A stretch of 43,078 nucleotides of DNA, taken from NCBI GenBank assembly GCA_026413605.1, contig JAOAKM010000006.1:1-43078 (forward strand), given 5' to 3'. The translations under genes and the position numbers were made by a program. The DNA comes from Candidatus Nezhaarchaeota archaeon. GTDB taxonomy: Archaea > Thermoproteota > Methanomethylicia > Nezhaarchaeales > B40-G2. The notes under the pieces are model-generated. The model saw nothing but the letters and a program-made list of their open reading frames with translations, did no database searches and was not told the origin of the DNA. Numbering within the stretch: the stretch's first letter is position 1; each line of letters starts with the position of its first letter. Positions 32,186 through 41,134 of this stretch are shown one piece after another.

Positions 32186-32445
32186 ACAACTACTCACTAA
32201 GAGGAGAGGGTAGCTTTTCAATAGAGGACTGGTCACGCTGGTCGACATTAAAGGTAGGAGGCTGGTCATTGAAAACTATGTACTAAGTGGTCCTAATAAG
32301 CTTGCTTTGCATAAGGGACTACGTAAGCTCAATAGCTTTTTCGCGTGAGGTAAGCTTAAAGTACACGCGATGAAGCTCCTCGCTACTCTGAGACACAAGG
32401 CTAGCTAAGCTTTTATCGGGAGGGCGCGTAGTTAATGAAGAGTAC

Positions 32446-32544
32446 GCGGGGGTTCCCGAGCCAGGTCTAAGGGGGCGGACTCAAGGGTCTAACTGAGGTA
32501 TCCGTTGGCATAGGCCTTCGTGGGTTCAAATCCCACCCCCCGCA
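32446..32544 (+). tRNA. tRNA-Leu (anticodon CAA) with 14-nt intron
   Basis: Exons are 32446-32485 and 32500-32544. The acceptor is GCGGGGG/CCCCCGC, the anticodon arm GCGGA-CTCAAGA-TCCGT, with a long variable arm and T arm GTGGG-TTCAAAT-CCCAC. The 14-nt intron at 37/38 makes a perfect bulge-helix-bulge: bulge AG|G, helix CTCA/TGAG and bulge GT|A. Such a short intron is near the minimum that can form the motif. Confidence 0.95.
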
Positions 32545-33131
32545 CTAGTATATCAGTAGCAGTATGGGATAGGAACCGTACCTTACACTATCCTCCACCT
32601 TTTCTTAATCATACATACCGCCATTAATGAGCAGCCGAGGAGAGAACGAGCAAATTTTTTAGTGAACGCTAGGCTTTCATGGTGGTCAATCGGGGGCCCT
32701 CCCAATGAAGTAGCTGAGCCCTATATAGGGGATGCGTAGCAAATTAGTCTTGGCAGGCAAGCAACGATCATTACTTCCGCGAGACCCCTTAATACACTTC
32801 ACAATTATGGTGTAATATGTAAAAGGCAGAGGATGAGGGGTTCTAAGGGATCTATAATCCTTTATTTGCGCCGACCCTGCCTATTCAGTTTAGGCTTTAT
32901 CATAGGGGAGGAGCCACTAGGGATGATAAGTCGGCGTTTTTAAGGCGACTTTGTAACATTTAAAAAATGCCAATACGGCTGCAGAATCGTGTAGGAATGA
33001 ACCGGCTACGTCTTTAAGGGCCGTTGGGCTTCAACGACTTCTGTTTAAGAGAGTAGGAGAAGTCGACGTGTTGGCTTAGAAGAAGGCCCGAGGGAGATTA
33101 GACGTAGGTAAGTCTATTGTTGCTTCAACCC
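32545..33131. other. Gene-poor interval before the pst operon
   Basis: No gene is supported. An inverted sequence GGCGTTTTTAAGGCGAC near 32933 and several T-runs were noticed, but nothing with a clear function. Confidence 0.35.
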
Positions 33132-33779
33132 CTACCTGAGGAACTCCCTCCTCCCCGTTAACATGTAGATTATCGACTCATATAGATATATCGCGTGGTC
33201 GGCTATCCTCTCAAGGTAGCGGATTATAAGCACGCTCGAGGTGACTATCTTGCTCTTAGCATCTTTCTCCTCTATTATCTTGCTGAGGAAGTCGAGGTAT
33301 AGCTTATCGACAGCTTTTTCCATCTCAGACACCTTGCTTGCGGCCTCTATCTTCGCGCTTCTTAGGGCCTCTACGCTCTCCTTAACCATGCTCATTACCT
33401 TGTTGCTCATGTCGGCGACGTATGAACGTATCCACTCCTCACCCTCCTTCAGCCCGCCTAGGCGCTTATTGACGTAAGATATGTCTAAGGCGTATCGTCC
33501 GAATCGGACTAGGTCGTAGGATATCTTCATGTACGCCTTTATTATGCGTAGGTCTGAAGCTACTGGTTGGAACCTTGCTATTGCCTCGAAGGCCCCGTCT
33601 TCAACCTGGTCTGCCAGCAGAATCAGTGTGCTAGACGCCTCTCTAATTTTACTGTACGAGTCGACGCCGTGTAAGCACTCATCGATAGCCATGGAGACAG
33701 ACTGGTGGGCTAGGTCACTCATTCTGTGGATTATCGTTGAGAGCCCTCGTAGCCACGTATCTATCATCCTACTCATCAT
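33132..33779 (-). CDS. phoU: Phosphate transport regulator PhoU
   Basis: PhoU is a cytoplasmic helical protein that dampens phosphate uptake and signals phosphate status through the Pst transporter. The 215-residue protein has two PhoU repeats: LSTIIHRMSDLAHQSVSMAI with RFQPVASDLRIIKAYMKISYDL, and a second with SSVLIIRYLERIADHAIYLYES. These carry the metal-binding E/D-x-R-x-x-D patterns. It is the last gene of the pst operon, 6 nt after pstB. Confidence 0.95.
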   Translation of the reverse strand: MMSRMIDTWLRGLSTIIHRMSDLAHQSVSMAIDECLHGVDSYSKIREASSTLILLADQVEDGAFEAIARFQPVASDLRIIKAYMKISYDLVRFGRYALDISYVNKRLGGLKEGEEWIRSYVADMSNKVMSMVKESVEALRSAKIEAASKVSEMEKAVDKLYLDFLSKIIEEKDAKSKIVTSSVLIIRYLERIADHAIYLYESIIYMLTGRREFLR

Positions 33780-33785
33780 TATCCC

Positions 33786-34547
33786 TCAGCCGAACTTCCC
33801 GGTGATGTACTTCTCAGTTAGCTCGTTCCTCGGGTTTTCGAAGACAACCTTAGTAGGCCCGTGCTCTATAAGCTCTCCTAAGTAGAAGAAGGCTACGTAG
33901 TCAGATATCCTGGCGGCCTGCTGTATATTGTGGGTTACAATGATCACCGTGTAGCTCTCCACCAGCTTCCTGATTAAAGCCTCTATCTTCGCCGCAGATA
34001 TCGGGTCTAGGGATGACGTGGGCTCGTCCATTAATAGGACTTCCGGCTCAACGGCCAGCGCACGGGCTATGCAAAGTCTCTGCTGCTGTCCGCCTGAAAG
34101 GCTTGCTCCGGACTTATGTAGGTCGTCTTTCACCTCATCCCATAACCCGGCGAGCTCTAAGCTCCTCTTAACGATCGAGTCAAGGGACCTCCTGTTCTTC
34201 ACGCCGTTTAGCTTGGGCCCCATGGCGACGTTGTCATAGATCGACAGCATCGGGAACGGGTTCGGCTTCTGAAAAACCATTCCGATCTTCCTCCTTATCT
34301 GAACCGGGTCGACGCCTCCGTCATAAATATTCACTCCGTTGAAGATGACCTTTCCATGGACACGGGCCCCTGGGACGAGCTCGTGCATTCTGTTCAGACA
34401 GCGGATGAAGGTCGTCTTCCCGCATCCCGAGGGGCCCATGATGGCCGTCACTGCCCTGTCCTTTATCTTCATGTCTACGTCCTTTAAGACCTGCTTATGG
34501 CCGAACCAGGCGTTTAACCTCTCAACCTCAATCTTATAGGTCGACAT
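33786..34547 (-). CDS. pstB: Phosphate ABC transporter ATPase PstB
   Basis: This is the ATPase that drives phosphate import. The 253-residue ABC protein has Walker [10 protein letters not shown] (38-46), Q-loop [11 protein letters not shown] typical of PstB, signature LSGGQQQR (149-156), Walker [13 protein letters not shown] and the switch His in IIVTHN. PstB-type length and Q-loop distinguish it from other ABC ATPases. It begins 2 nt after pstA. Confidence 0.97.
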   Translation of the reverse strand: MSTYKIEVERLNAWFGHKQVLKDVDMKIKDRAVTAIMGPSGCGKTTFIRCLNRMHELVPGARVHGKVIFNGVNIYDGGVDPVQIRRKIGMVFQKPNPFPMLSIYDNVAMGPKLNGVKNRRSLDSIVKRSLELAGLWDEVKDDLHKSGASLSGGQQQRLCIARALAVEPEVLLMDEPTSSLDPISAAKIEALIRKLVESYTVIIVTHNIQQAARISDYVAFFYLGELIEHGPTKVVFENPRNELTEKYITGKFG

Positions 34548-34549
34548 AC

Positions 34550-35380
34550 CTAGTACCTCTCCCTCATTAACACCCTAACTGCTATATTTATCCCCAGTAT
34601 TATTATAATAAGTACTAGAGCCGACCCCCATGCTAAGGCCACCCAGTTCTCGAAGGGTGAGTTAGCGAAGATGAAGACGTTTAGCGAGAGGTTAGCTGCT
34701 GGCCTATCTAATCCGGCGAACCACCACCTCCAGTAGCCCATCGTAACGAGGACTGGTGCAGACTCCCCGGCTATCCTAGCGATTGCAAGCAGTATTCCAG
34801 TTGCCACGCCTCTCTTCGCACCGCGTAGTACGACATGTATTATTGTCCTCCACCTCGGCATCCCGAGGGCGATCGCCGCCTCCCTTATAGTTGCTGGCAC
34901 TAGCTTAAGGTTTTCTTCAGTCGTCATAGTCACTATTGGTATCATTATTATCGCTAAGGCGAACGATGCCGCTAGGACGGAGAAGCCTATCGTGAGGACT
35001 ATGAGCACGTAGCTGAAGACCCCGATTACTATCGACGGGATTCCGTTCAACACCTCATTGAAGAACCTCACTACCGCTGCGAACTTGCTCTCGCTATACT
35101 CACTTAGGAAGATGCCTGACAGCAGCCCTATGGGGATGCCGATGAGAGAGGCTAGGCCGATGGTTATAAGAGTGCCCTGTATAACGTTCGCGATACCCCC
35201 TATCTCTTCACCTACTGTGGGCGTTGGCCTTATGAAGAAGTCTAAGCTAATTACCGATAAGCCCCTCTTAAACACCTCGAAGATCACGCTAAATAAAGGG
35301 ATCAGTGCTGCTACGAGAGATAGATAGATTAAGAACCGCGCAGTGTAGTCCTTTAATACCCTTAGCTTACGATGATCCAT
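34550..35380 (-). CDS. pstA: Phosphate ABC transporter permease PstA
   Basis: This 276-residue membrane protein has six helices. Near the N-terminus is a PstA-type periplasmic region ([23 protein letters not shown]), and the coupling motif [22 protein letters not shown], which contacts PstB, lies near residue 165. It forms the membrane channel together with PstC. It sits 3 nt after pstC. Confidence 0.95.
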   Translation of the reverse strand: MDHRKLRVLKDYTARFLIYLSLVAALIPLFSVIFEVFKRGLSVISLDFFIRPTPTVGEEIGGIANVIQGTLITIGLASLIGIPIGLLSGIFLSEYSESKFAAVVRFFNEVLNGIPSIVIGVFSYVLIVLTIGFSVLAASFALAIIMIPIVTMTTEENLKLVPATIREAAIALGMPRWRTIIHVVLRGAKRGVATGILLAIARIAGESAPVLVTMGYWRWWFAGLDRPAANLSLNVFIFANSPFENWVALAWGSALVLIIIILGINIAVRVLMRERY

Positions 35381-35383
35381 CCC

Positions 35384-36361
35384 TCACTCCCTCGCTATAC
35401 CCCTGACTAGTTTAAGCGTTCGCCAGACGATCAATCGGGCGAGGATGTTCACTATCAAGGTCACGAGGAGCAGGGCTAGCGCAACGTTTATCAAGGCGCT
35501 GACGTAAAGGTCGTACGTCGCTTCGAGAAGTTCGTTCGCGATTATGGCCCCCATGGTGTACCATGCGTCAAAGAGCGAGGATGGCCAAAGCTGAAACTTG
35601 TTCCCAATGACCATCGTCACCGCCATCGTCTCTCCGATAGCACGCCCCAGCCCTAGCATCAAAGCCCCTACTATTCCGGAGCGCGCGTAGCTAAGCACTA
35701 TCTTGGTCGTCTCCCACTTAGTAGCGCCGAGCGCTATCATTGCCTCTCTCTGAGACCTAGGAACAGTTAAGAATAAGTCTCTCATGACGGCGGAGGTTAT
35801 CGGAATAACCATTATCGCCAAAACTATCCCAGCTGTAAGGACACCGCCGCCATAGAAAGACCCTGAGAAGAGCGGTATGAAGCCGAGGAGCCTCTGTAAG
35901 TGCGTGTACACGTGATCACGTAGAAAAGGTATCAGCGTATATATCCCCCAGAGCCCATAGACGACGCTTGGAACGGCAGCTAGCAGCTCCACCAGGAAGG
36001 AGACAGCAAAACTGAGCTTTCTAGGCATGTATTCAGAGAGCGCTAAGCCTATCCCAAGGCTTACCGGCGCACCTATAAGGAGCGCGATAGCCGAAGTGGC
36101 GAGGGTTCCAAGCACTAGCGGTAGAGCCCCGAAGACCTGAGATATAGCGGGGTCCCACTCAGTGCCTAGGAAGAAGCCTGGCCCAAAGGTCTGTATGGAG
36201 AGCCACGACCCCTTGATCAGGTAGTAAACCATCATGCCTAAGAGCAAGAGGACGCTGGAGGCCGTCATGATGCATAAGAACTTGAAGGCCTCGTCGCCCC
36301 TTACTCGCCGATTTGAAAGAAGAAACAGCTTGAGCTTTAGGCTAAAAAAAGGGTTTTTCAA
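35384..36361 (-). CDS. pstC: Phosphate ABC transporter permease PstC
   Basis: This 325-residue permease has about six to seven helices and the PstC pattern FLVELLAAVPSVVYGLWG, followed by the coupling loop REAMIALGATKWETTKIVL and GLGRAIGETMAVTMVIGN. It partners PstA in the phosphate channel. The gene starts 14 nt after pstS ends. Confidence 0.95.
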   Translation of the reverse strand: MKNPFFSLKLKLFLLSNRRVRGDEAFKFLCIMTASSVLLLLGMMVYYLIKGSWLSIQTFGPGFFLGTEWDPAISQVFGALPLVLGTLATSAIALLIGAPVSLGIGLALSEYMPRKLSFAVSFLVELLAAVPSVVYGLWGIYTLIPFLRDHVYTHLQRLLGFIPLFSGSFYGGGVLTAGIVLAIMVIPITSAVMRDLFLTVPRSQREAMIALGATKWETTKIVLSYARSGIVGALMLGLGRAIGETMAVTMVIGNKFQLWPSSLFDAWYTMGAIIANELLEATYDLYVSALINVALALLLVTLIVNILARLIVWRTLKLVRGIARE

Positions 36362-36375
36362 GGGATCTCCCTAGC

Positions 36376-37494
36376 CTATCTTCTGTACAGCTGTTTACCA
36401 TTGTACGTAATCAAGCGTATAGTGTCTTCGTTTATGTTGACAACGTTCTGCGGCAGCGGTACATAGTATAGCCCCGGCGCATATCCCTGCCCGTCGTGTA
36501 TAATCCACCATAGGAACTCCACCAAGGCTCTCGCCGCGGCCTCGTCCATGTTCGGCAGGACGCTCAGCTCCCTATACACCAAGAGGTAGGAGAAGCTAGT
36601 TATCGGGTAAGCCCCCCTGGCCCGCGTGTTATTGAATAGGCTGTCTACCATCGAGACCTTCGACCAATCTCCATCACCCCTCGGTAGCGTAAGACCAGCG
36701 TACTCTGCAGCCTTAGCGAATGACGTGATGCTCGGCTCAACGAACTCTCCGGCAGCATTTTTAACGTATCCATAAGCTAGGTTGTTCTTCTTCGCGTAGG
36801 TGAACTCCACGTAGCCTATGGAGTACGGTGTTTGCATGACGAGGGTGGCGACCCCCTCATTCCCCTTACCTCCAATGCCCACTGGCCACTTTACCGATGT
36901 CCCCTTCCCGACCCGGCTCCTCCACTCTGGGCTAATGTTTGATAGGTAACTAGTCCAGATGAACGTCGTCCCGCTTCCATCGGACCTGTGCACTACGACT
37001 ATCTCATTATCTGGTAGGTTAACGCCTGGGTTTATCTCAATGAGCCTAGGGTCATTCCACTTCTTGATCTTTCCTAGGTAGATATCCGCTAGGACTTCCC
37101 CCGTGAACCTTAGCCCGCTCTGCATACCGGGGATATTGTAGATGGGGACAACTCCGCCTATGGTTATGGGTATGTGCAAGGTATTGGGCGCATTTTTGGC
37201 TTGGGCTTCTGTGAGCGGTACGTCGGAGGCTGCGAAATGTACAGTCTTTTCAATATGCTGCTTAATTCCTCCTCCGCTCCCGATGGGCTGGTAGTTAATC
37301 TTGACGTTAGGCCTGAGCTTATGGTACTCAGCGGCCCACTTATCTATTAGCGGGAACGGGAACGTTGCGCCGGCGCCGTTCAATGATACCTCCTGCGCCT
37401 CCTGCGCCTCTGGCATATATTGGTAAGCGAAGATGCTCGCTGCTACTACTGTAACCATTACTGCTAGGATAGCTATTTTGTAGACAGTCTTCAT
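36376..37494 (-). CDS. pstS: Phosphate-binding lipoprotein-like PstS
   Basis: This 372-residue extracellular phosphate-binding protein starts with an uncleaved anchor or signal helix (about residues 7-25, KIAILAVMVTVVAASIFAY). The binding domain shows the PstS landmarks: NGAGATFPFPLIDKWAAEY, YQPIGSGGGIKQH, ASDVPLT, VVHRSDGSGTTFIWTSYLS (phosphate-contact Ser/Asp/Arg) and GKGNEGVA. No lipobox Cys was seen, so it is probably anchored by the N-terminal helix. It is the first gene of the operon and faces the AbrB-PhoU regulator. Confidence 0.95.
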   Translation of the reverse strand: MKTVYKIAILAVMVTVVAASIFAYQYMPEAQEAQEVSLNGAGATFPFPLIDKWAAEYHKLRPNVKINYQPIGSGGGIKQHIEKTVHFAASDVPLTEAQAKNAPNTLHIPITIGGVVPIYNIPGMQSGLRFTGEVLADIYLGKIKKWNDPRLIEINPGVNLPDNEIVVVHRSDGSGTTFIWTSYLSNISPEWRSRVGKGTSVKWPVGIGGKGNEGVATLVMQTPYSIGYVEFTYAKKNNLAYGYVKNAAGEFVEPSITSFAKAAEYAGLTLPRGDGDWSKVSMVDSLFNNTRARGAYPITSFSYLLVYRELSVLPNMDEAAARALVEFLWWIIHDGQGYAPGLYYVPLPQNVVNINEDTIRLITYNGKQLYRR

Positions 37495-37522
37495 AACTAA
37501 CCCCGCTCATTTAGAGGGCAGA

Positions 37523-37534
37523 AAAATTTATATG
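37523..37534. promoter_or_regulatory. Shared AT-rich promoter of the pst operon and AbrB-PhoU gene
   Basis: The 63-bp space between the divergent starts (37494 and 37558) holds one TATA-like tract, AAAAATTTATAT. It is about 24 nt from the plus-strand start and 29 nt from the minus-strand start, so it could serve both directions or leave each promoter blocked when the regulator binds. Confidence 0.6.
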
Positions 37535-37557
37535 ACTTACTCACATAAACAATATAG

Positions 37558-38631
37558 ATGAAAGCTAACTATATAGGTAGAAAGGAGGAACTTCATCCAT
37601 TAGAGGAGGATATTAGGAGAATCCAGTTCACTGGGAGGGCTACCTATATAGTTTCGCTTCCAAAGAAATGGGTAGCTTCGATGGGGCTAAAGGCAGGGAG
37701 CCGAGTGATGATATCGCAAAGAGGCCACTCATTAATCTTAACCCCCGTGGAGATGGCTAAACCCTTACCGCAGCCCGTTGAGGTCACGGTGACGATCTCA
37801 AGCCAAAACGACCCCGACATGATAGTTAGGGAGATAATCTCACTATATTTACTAGGGTACCGCATCATTAACGTGCGGGCTGGGGATGGACACATAAGTG
37901 CTATGCAGAGAAACGCGATAAGAGAACTAGTGAGGAGGAAGCTAGTCGGCACGGAAATTATATCAGAGAGCCCGGGAGAAATTAAGCTTCAGACCCTAAT
38001 AAGCTACCCAGAACTGTCCGTGGAAAGCGCTTTAAGACGCGTGTGTTTGATCGCCGCCTCGATGCACGACTATGCCACACAGGCCTTAATAGGCTTCGAC
38101 AAGAGGCTTGCGAAGGAAGTCATCGATTTAGACGACGAAGTTGACCGCTTCAGCATATACATCATACGGCAGCTGAAGGCTGCGGTGCAGAATGAAAGGA
38201 TCTTACACGATATCGGGCTCTCCCAACCAAGAGACTGCCTAGGCTACAGGGTAATTGTGAAATTCGTGGAAAGGGTAGCTGACCACGCCGCAAAAATAGC
38301 TGAGAACGTCCTCTCTCTAGAGGAGAGACTGAGTGAAGAGGTCCTTCAGAAGATCTTGGACATGAGCAACTTCGCCAGAAACTCTTTCGACGAAGCCGTG
38401 AAGTCGCTGTTTAGAAAAGACTACATGCTGGCTGAGAGCGTAGTTTCTAGGGCGAGGGGGATAATAGACATTGAGAAGGAGGCAGTGAAGGAGATACTGT
38501 CCAAGACGAAGCAGATCGACGCCTTCAGCGTGAGGATGATAGTGGAGAGCATACGGAGGATCGCAGAATACGCGAGCGACATCGCGGAGGTGGTCTTAAA
38601 CCTAAACGTTAACAGAATGGTTGCGTCGTGA
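37558..38631 (+). CDS. AbrB/SpoVT-PhoU domain phosphate regulator
   Basis: This 357-residue protein joins a DNA-binding AbrB/SpoVT domain (residues about 15-60: TGRATYIVSLPKKWVASMGL with AGSRVMISQRGHSLILTP) to two PhoU-type helical repeats (RVCLIAASMHDYATQALIG; RVIVKFVERVADHAAKIAEN; VRMIVESIRRIAEYASDIAE). It is divergent from the pst operon across 63 bp, strongly suggesting that it represses or activates pst and itself in response to phosphate. That regulatory role is inference from domains and position. ATG 37558 lies close to a TATA box. It is a paralogue of the protein at 1-800. Confidence 0.92.
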   Translation: MKANYIGRKEELHPLEEDIRRIQFTGRATYIVSLPKKWVASMGLKAGSRVMISQRGHSLILTPVEMAKPLPQPVEVTVTISSQNDPDMIVREIISLYLLGYRIINVRAGDGHISAMQRNAIRELVRRKLVGTEIISESPGEIKLQTLISYPELSVESALRRVCLIAASMHDYATQALIGFDKRLAKEVIDLDDEVDRFSIYIIRQLKAAVQNERILHDIGLSQPRDCLGYRVIVKFVERVADHAAKIAENVLSLEERLSEEVLQKILDMSNFARNSFDEAVKSLFRKDYMLAESVVSRARGIIDIEKEAVKEILSKTKQIDAFSVRMIVESIRRIAEYASDIAEVVLNLNVNRMVAS

Positions 38632-38709
38632 CGAAGCCCCTCTGTCAGCTACGTTCAGTCGACGGTCACTAGGGGCTAAACTCGCCTCAGAGCCCTACTT
38701 CTGCGTACT
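38632..38709. other. Spacer with possible zinc-ribbon remnant
   Basis: The sequence near 38690-38730 can be read in one frame as a Cys-containing fragment (YCGANVRGG). No intact gene is present. Confidence 0.25.
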
Positions 38710-38850
38710 GTGGAGCCAACGTCCGAGGAGGAGATGCTAGCCGTGCGCGGAGGCCTCAGCGATTGGCTGGTTTATCCTAGGCGTGGCCGCGTCGAGCTGA
38801 GGCTAGAAGTGCTCGTCGCTATCTCTCAGAAACCCTTAACTCTAAGGTAA
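38710..38850 (+). CDS. Small hypothetical ORF, probable fragment
   Basis: A 46-residue frame from GTG reads MEPTSEEEMLAVRGGLSDW and RVELRLEVLVAISQKPLTLR. The second part looks like the first helix of a winged-helix domain, ending abruptly, so it may be a truncated transcription factor. There is no clear RBS. Confidence 0.3.
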   Translation: MEPTSEEEMLAVRGGLSDWLVYPRRGRVELRLEVLVAISQKPLTLR

Positions 38851-38886
38851 CGGGTCAGCTAATCGAAGGGCTCGCGGGGGGCCCTT

Positions 38887-39822
38887 ATGTCGGGCGGGCT
38901 CAGCAAAATCTACGACCTAATAATTATTGGCGCTGGCCCAGCTGGAATAACTGCCGCTGTATACGCTGCTAGGAAGAAGCTAGACTTCTTAGTGCTCACG
39001 GTTAATATTGGCGGCCAGGTTACTTATGCTTCTCAAGTCGAAAACTACACTGGCTTTCAGTACATTGCCGGCGAAGAGCTCGCAGCAAAATTCTATGAGC
39101 ACTTAAAGCAGTATAAATTCGACTTTAAGATGGAGGAGGTTAAGAGCGTCAAGCCCAGTGACGACGGGTTCGTAGTTAAAACGGGCTACGCTAGCTACTT
39201 CGGCAGGGCGGTTATAGTTGCGACTGGTAGGAGGCCTAGGGAGCTCAACGTCCCTGGCGAGAGAGAGTTTAAGAATAGAGGCGTAACGTACTGCGCTACG
39301 TGCGACGCGCCGCTTTTTGAGGGTATGGACGTAGCTGTTGTTGGCGGTGGGAACTCTGGGCTCGAGGCCGTCCTTCAGCTGATGAAAATTGCGAGCAAGG
39401 TGTACTTAATCGAGGTCGCGCCTCAGCTTAAAGCCGACCCGATACTTATCGAGAAGGCCCTCGCCTCAGATAAGGTTGAGGTATGGACTAACACTAGGGT
39501 CCTAGAAGTAGCTGGCGAGAAGACTGTTAACGGTGTAAGGGTTCAAAGGGGCGGAGAGACAGTGCTACTGCCTGTTCAAGGGGTCTTCGTGGAGATAGGC
39601 TCCATCCCGAACTCTGAGATAGTCGACTTCGTTGAGAAAAATCAGTGGGGGGAAATAGTTGTGAACTGCGCCTGCGAGACGAGCTTTCCAGGGCTATTCG
39701 CAGCTGGGGACGTGACGAACGTCCCTGAGAAGCAGATAATAGTAGCGGCCGGGGAGGGGTGTAAGGCAGCCCTCTCAGCCTTCCGGTACTTATCGAGAAG
39801 GCCCTTGCCTCAGACTTTGTAG
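38887..39822 (+). CDS. trxB: Thioredoxin reductase
   Basis: This FAD-dependent disulfide reductase passes electrons to thioredoxin. The 311-residue protein has the FAD motif IIIGAGPAGITAAVYAAR (13-30), the redox pair Cys136-x-x-Cys139 in YCATCD, the second nucleotide motif VVGGGNSGLEAV (151-162) and the late FAD contact GLFAAGDVTNVP. The nucleotide motif ends in G instead of the usual A, and the following basic residues typical of NADPH binding are not obvious, so the electron donor may be NADH or something else. It is convergent with the thioredoxin gene (11-nt gap). Confidence 0.95.
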   Translation: MSGGLSKIYDLIIIGAGPAGITAAVYAARKKLDFLVLTVNIGGQVTYASQVENYTGFQYIAGEELAAKFYEHLKQYKFDFKMEEVKSVKPSDDGFVVKTGYASYFGRAVIVATGRRPRELNVPGEREFKNRGVTYCATCDAPLFEGMDVAVVGGGNSGLEAVLQLMKIASKVYLIEVAPQLKADPILIEKALASDKVEVWTNTRVLEVAGEKTVNGVRVQRGGETVLLPVQGVFVEIGSIPNSEIVDFVEKNQWGEIVVNCACETSFPGLFAAGDVTNVPEKQIIVAAGEGCKAALSAFRYLSRRPLPQTL

Positions 39823-39833
39823 CGAGCTGTGCT

Positions 39834-40235
39834 TCAACGTACGGGCTCTGCGCCGCCTTCTTGCTCTACCTTTGTGCTTTTCTTAGCGCACTCTTTGTAT
39901 TGTTCCATAACGTCCTCGATGAGGTGCCTTAAGTGGACCTTAGGGATGAAGCCGACTACCGATCCTACGTACCTACCGCCGCAGTAGAAGGCTATCGTCG
40001 GCGTCGCCATGACCCCGCTCTTCAGCGCCACGTTTCTATTCTTAGGGCTCTTTAAGATGTTGAACCTCACGAACTTCACTCTCCCCCTATACTCCTTGGC
40101 CACCTCCTCGAAGATAGGGTTTAGCATATTGCACCACGGGCACCTTTCATGCCAGAAGTCCACGACGGTCAGCACGTCTGACTGTAGGACTTCCCTCTCC
40201 CAATCCTCGGCGTTGATATCTAATACGTACGACAT
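39834..40235 (-). CDS. Thioredoxin-like protein
   Basis: This 133-residue protein has a thioredoxin fold: VVDFWHERCPWCNMLNPIFEEVAKEY with active-site Cys32-Pro-Trp-Cys35, VKFVRFNILKSP, and the cis-Pro in GVMATPTIAFYCGG. CPWC instead of CGPC resembles glutaredoxin-like or atypical archaeal thioredoxins. A Lys/Thr/Glu-rich tail of about 20 residues follows the fold. A GGTGAT ribosome-binding site and a TATA-like element precede it. It probably receives electrons from the neighbouring reductase. Confidence 0.93.
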   Translation of the reverse strand: MSYVLDINAEDWEREVLQSDVLTVVDFWHERCPWCNMLNPIFEEVAKEYRGRVKFVRFNILKSPKNRNVALKSGVMATPTIAFYCGGRYVGSVVGFIPKVHLRHLIEDVMEQYKECAKKSTKVEQEGGAEPVR

Positions 40236-40248
40236 GCCCCCTTATCAC

Positions 40249-40262
40249 CAGTAAAGGTATAA
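40249..40262 (-). promoter_or_regulatory. TATA-like box for the thioredoxin gene
   Basis: Minus-strand CCTTATACCTTTAC lies about 14-27 nt before the ATG at 40235, close to the usual range for a leaderless transcript. Confidence 0.4.
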
Positions 40263-40367
40263 GGATACTGAATACTGATTTAAGCCTTAGCCTTTATTCC
40301 TAAGGGAGACCCTACTATGTAAGAGCGACCCCTCATCTTTATAAAAAGAGAGAGGGTCTTTACTGCG

Positions 40368-40787
40368 CTAGATTTCCTCCAGTAGCGTCGTGAAGAAATC
40401 GTGGTGTTCTTCCTCATCTTTTAGTATTTCTTGAAAGAGGAAGGCCGTGGTTTGATCCTTCTCCTCGAGAGCCTTCTCGATTATCCTCTTGTACAGCTTT
40501 ATCGCGTTTTCCTCATCCTTCACGTCTCGCTCTATCATTTCCTTTAGAGTCTTGCCAACGACTATTTCCGTGGGTTTCGTCGTTGGAATGCCGCCCAAGT
40601 AAAAGAGCCTCTCCGCGATTGCTTCAGCGTGCTTCATCTCAGTTATGGCTATCTTCTTCAGCTCTCCTTTAACCGCGAAGCCCTTGACCCCGCTCCATTG
40701 TACGTGCTGCCACATGTACTGAATAGAGACCTGAATCTCTCTCGCTATGGCGTCATTCATCATCTCTAAGAGCTCCTTAGAAACCAA
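40368..40787 (-). CDS. Ferritin-like di-iron protein (bacterioferritin/Dps-like)
   Basis: This 139-residue four-helix protein has ferritin-superfamily di-iron ligands: E in AIAREIQVSIQYMWQHV (helix A), E-x-x-H in AITEMKHAEAIAERL (helix B), E in KDEENAIKLYKRII (helix C) and E-x-x-H in LKDEEEHHDFF (helix D). It may store iron or destroy peroxide. It starts at a TTG with GGGAGG about 9 nt upstream. It is divergent from rubredoxin, an arrangement that fits oxygen defence. Confidence 0.9.
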   Translation of the reverse strand: MVSKELLEMMNDAIAREIQVSIQYMWQHVQWSGVKGFAVKGELKKIAITEMKHAEAIAERLFYLGGIPTTKPTEIVVGKTLKEMIERDVKDEENAIKLYKRIIEKALEEKDQTTAFLFQEILKDEEEHHDFFTTLLEEI

Positions 40788-40910
40788 GCCTCGACGCCTC
40801 CCATCTAGCTCAGCAATAAAGATACTTAACAGTTTCTCTTCCCACTGCTGGCCTGACCAACAATGGCAGCCCCTCGCTAGGATAATACGACCTCCTTAAT
40901 CAACCCCGTA

Positions 40911-40920
40911 GCTTTAAAGC
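40911..40920 (+). promoter_or_regulatory. TATA box for rubredoxin
   Basis: GCTTTAAAGC lies 31 nt before TTG 40951 but only 4 nt before GTG 40924, so it supports the shorter rubredoxin. Confidence 0.5.
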
Positions 40921-40950
40921 CCTGTGGAAAAGGAGATTAAGGGGAGCGCT

Positions 40951-41109
40951 TTGGACAAGTGGATGTGCCAGGTCTGCGGCTATATTTACGACCCAGAAGT
41001 AGGGGACCCTACTCAGGGGATCGGGCCCATGACAGCCTTCGAGAACCTACCAGACAGCTGGGTTTGTCCGGTATGCGGTGCTCCAAAAAGCATGTTCGTT
41101 AAAGTATAG
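40951..41109 (+). CDS. Rubredoxin
   Basis: This 52-residue electron carrier binds one iron by four cysteines: CQVCG (C6 and C9) and CPVCG (about C39 and C42), with the usual [14 protein letters not shown] and DLPDSW-type ([12 protein letters not shown]) sequence. TTG 40951 is chosen over GTG 40924: it gives the normal length ([11 protein letters not shown]), has GGGGAG about 5 nt upstream and fits the TATA position. Rubredoxin may feed peroxide- or superoxide-reducing proteins such as the adjacent ferritin-like protein. Confidence 0.95.
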   Translation: MDKWMCQVCGYIYDPEVGDPTQGIGPMTAFENLPDSWVCPVCGAPKSMFVKV

Positions 41110-41134
41110 TGACATAGAGGTTTCAATTAGAGGG

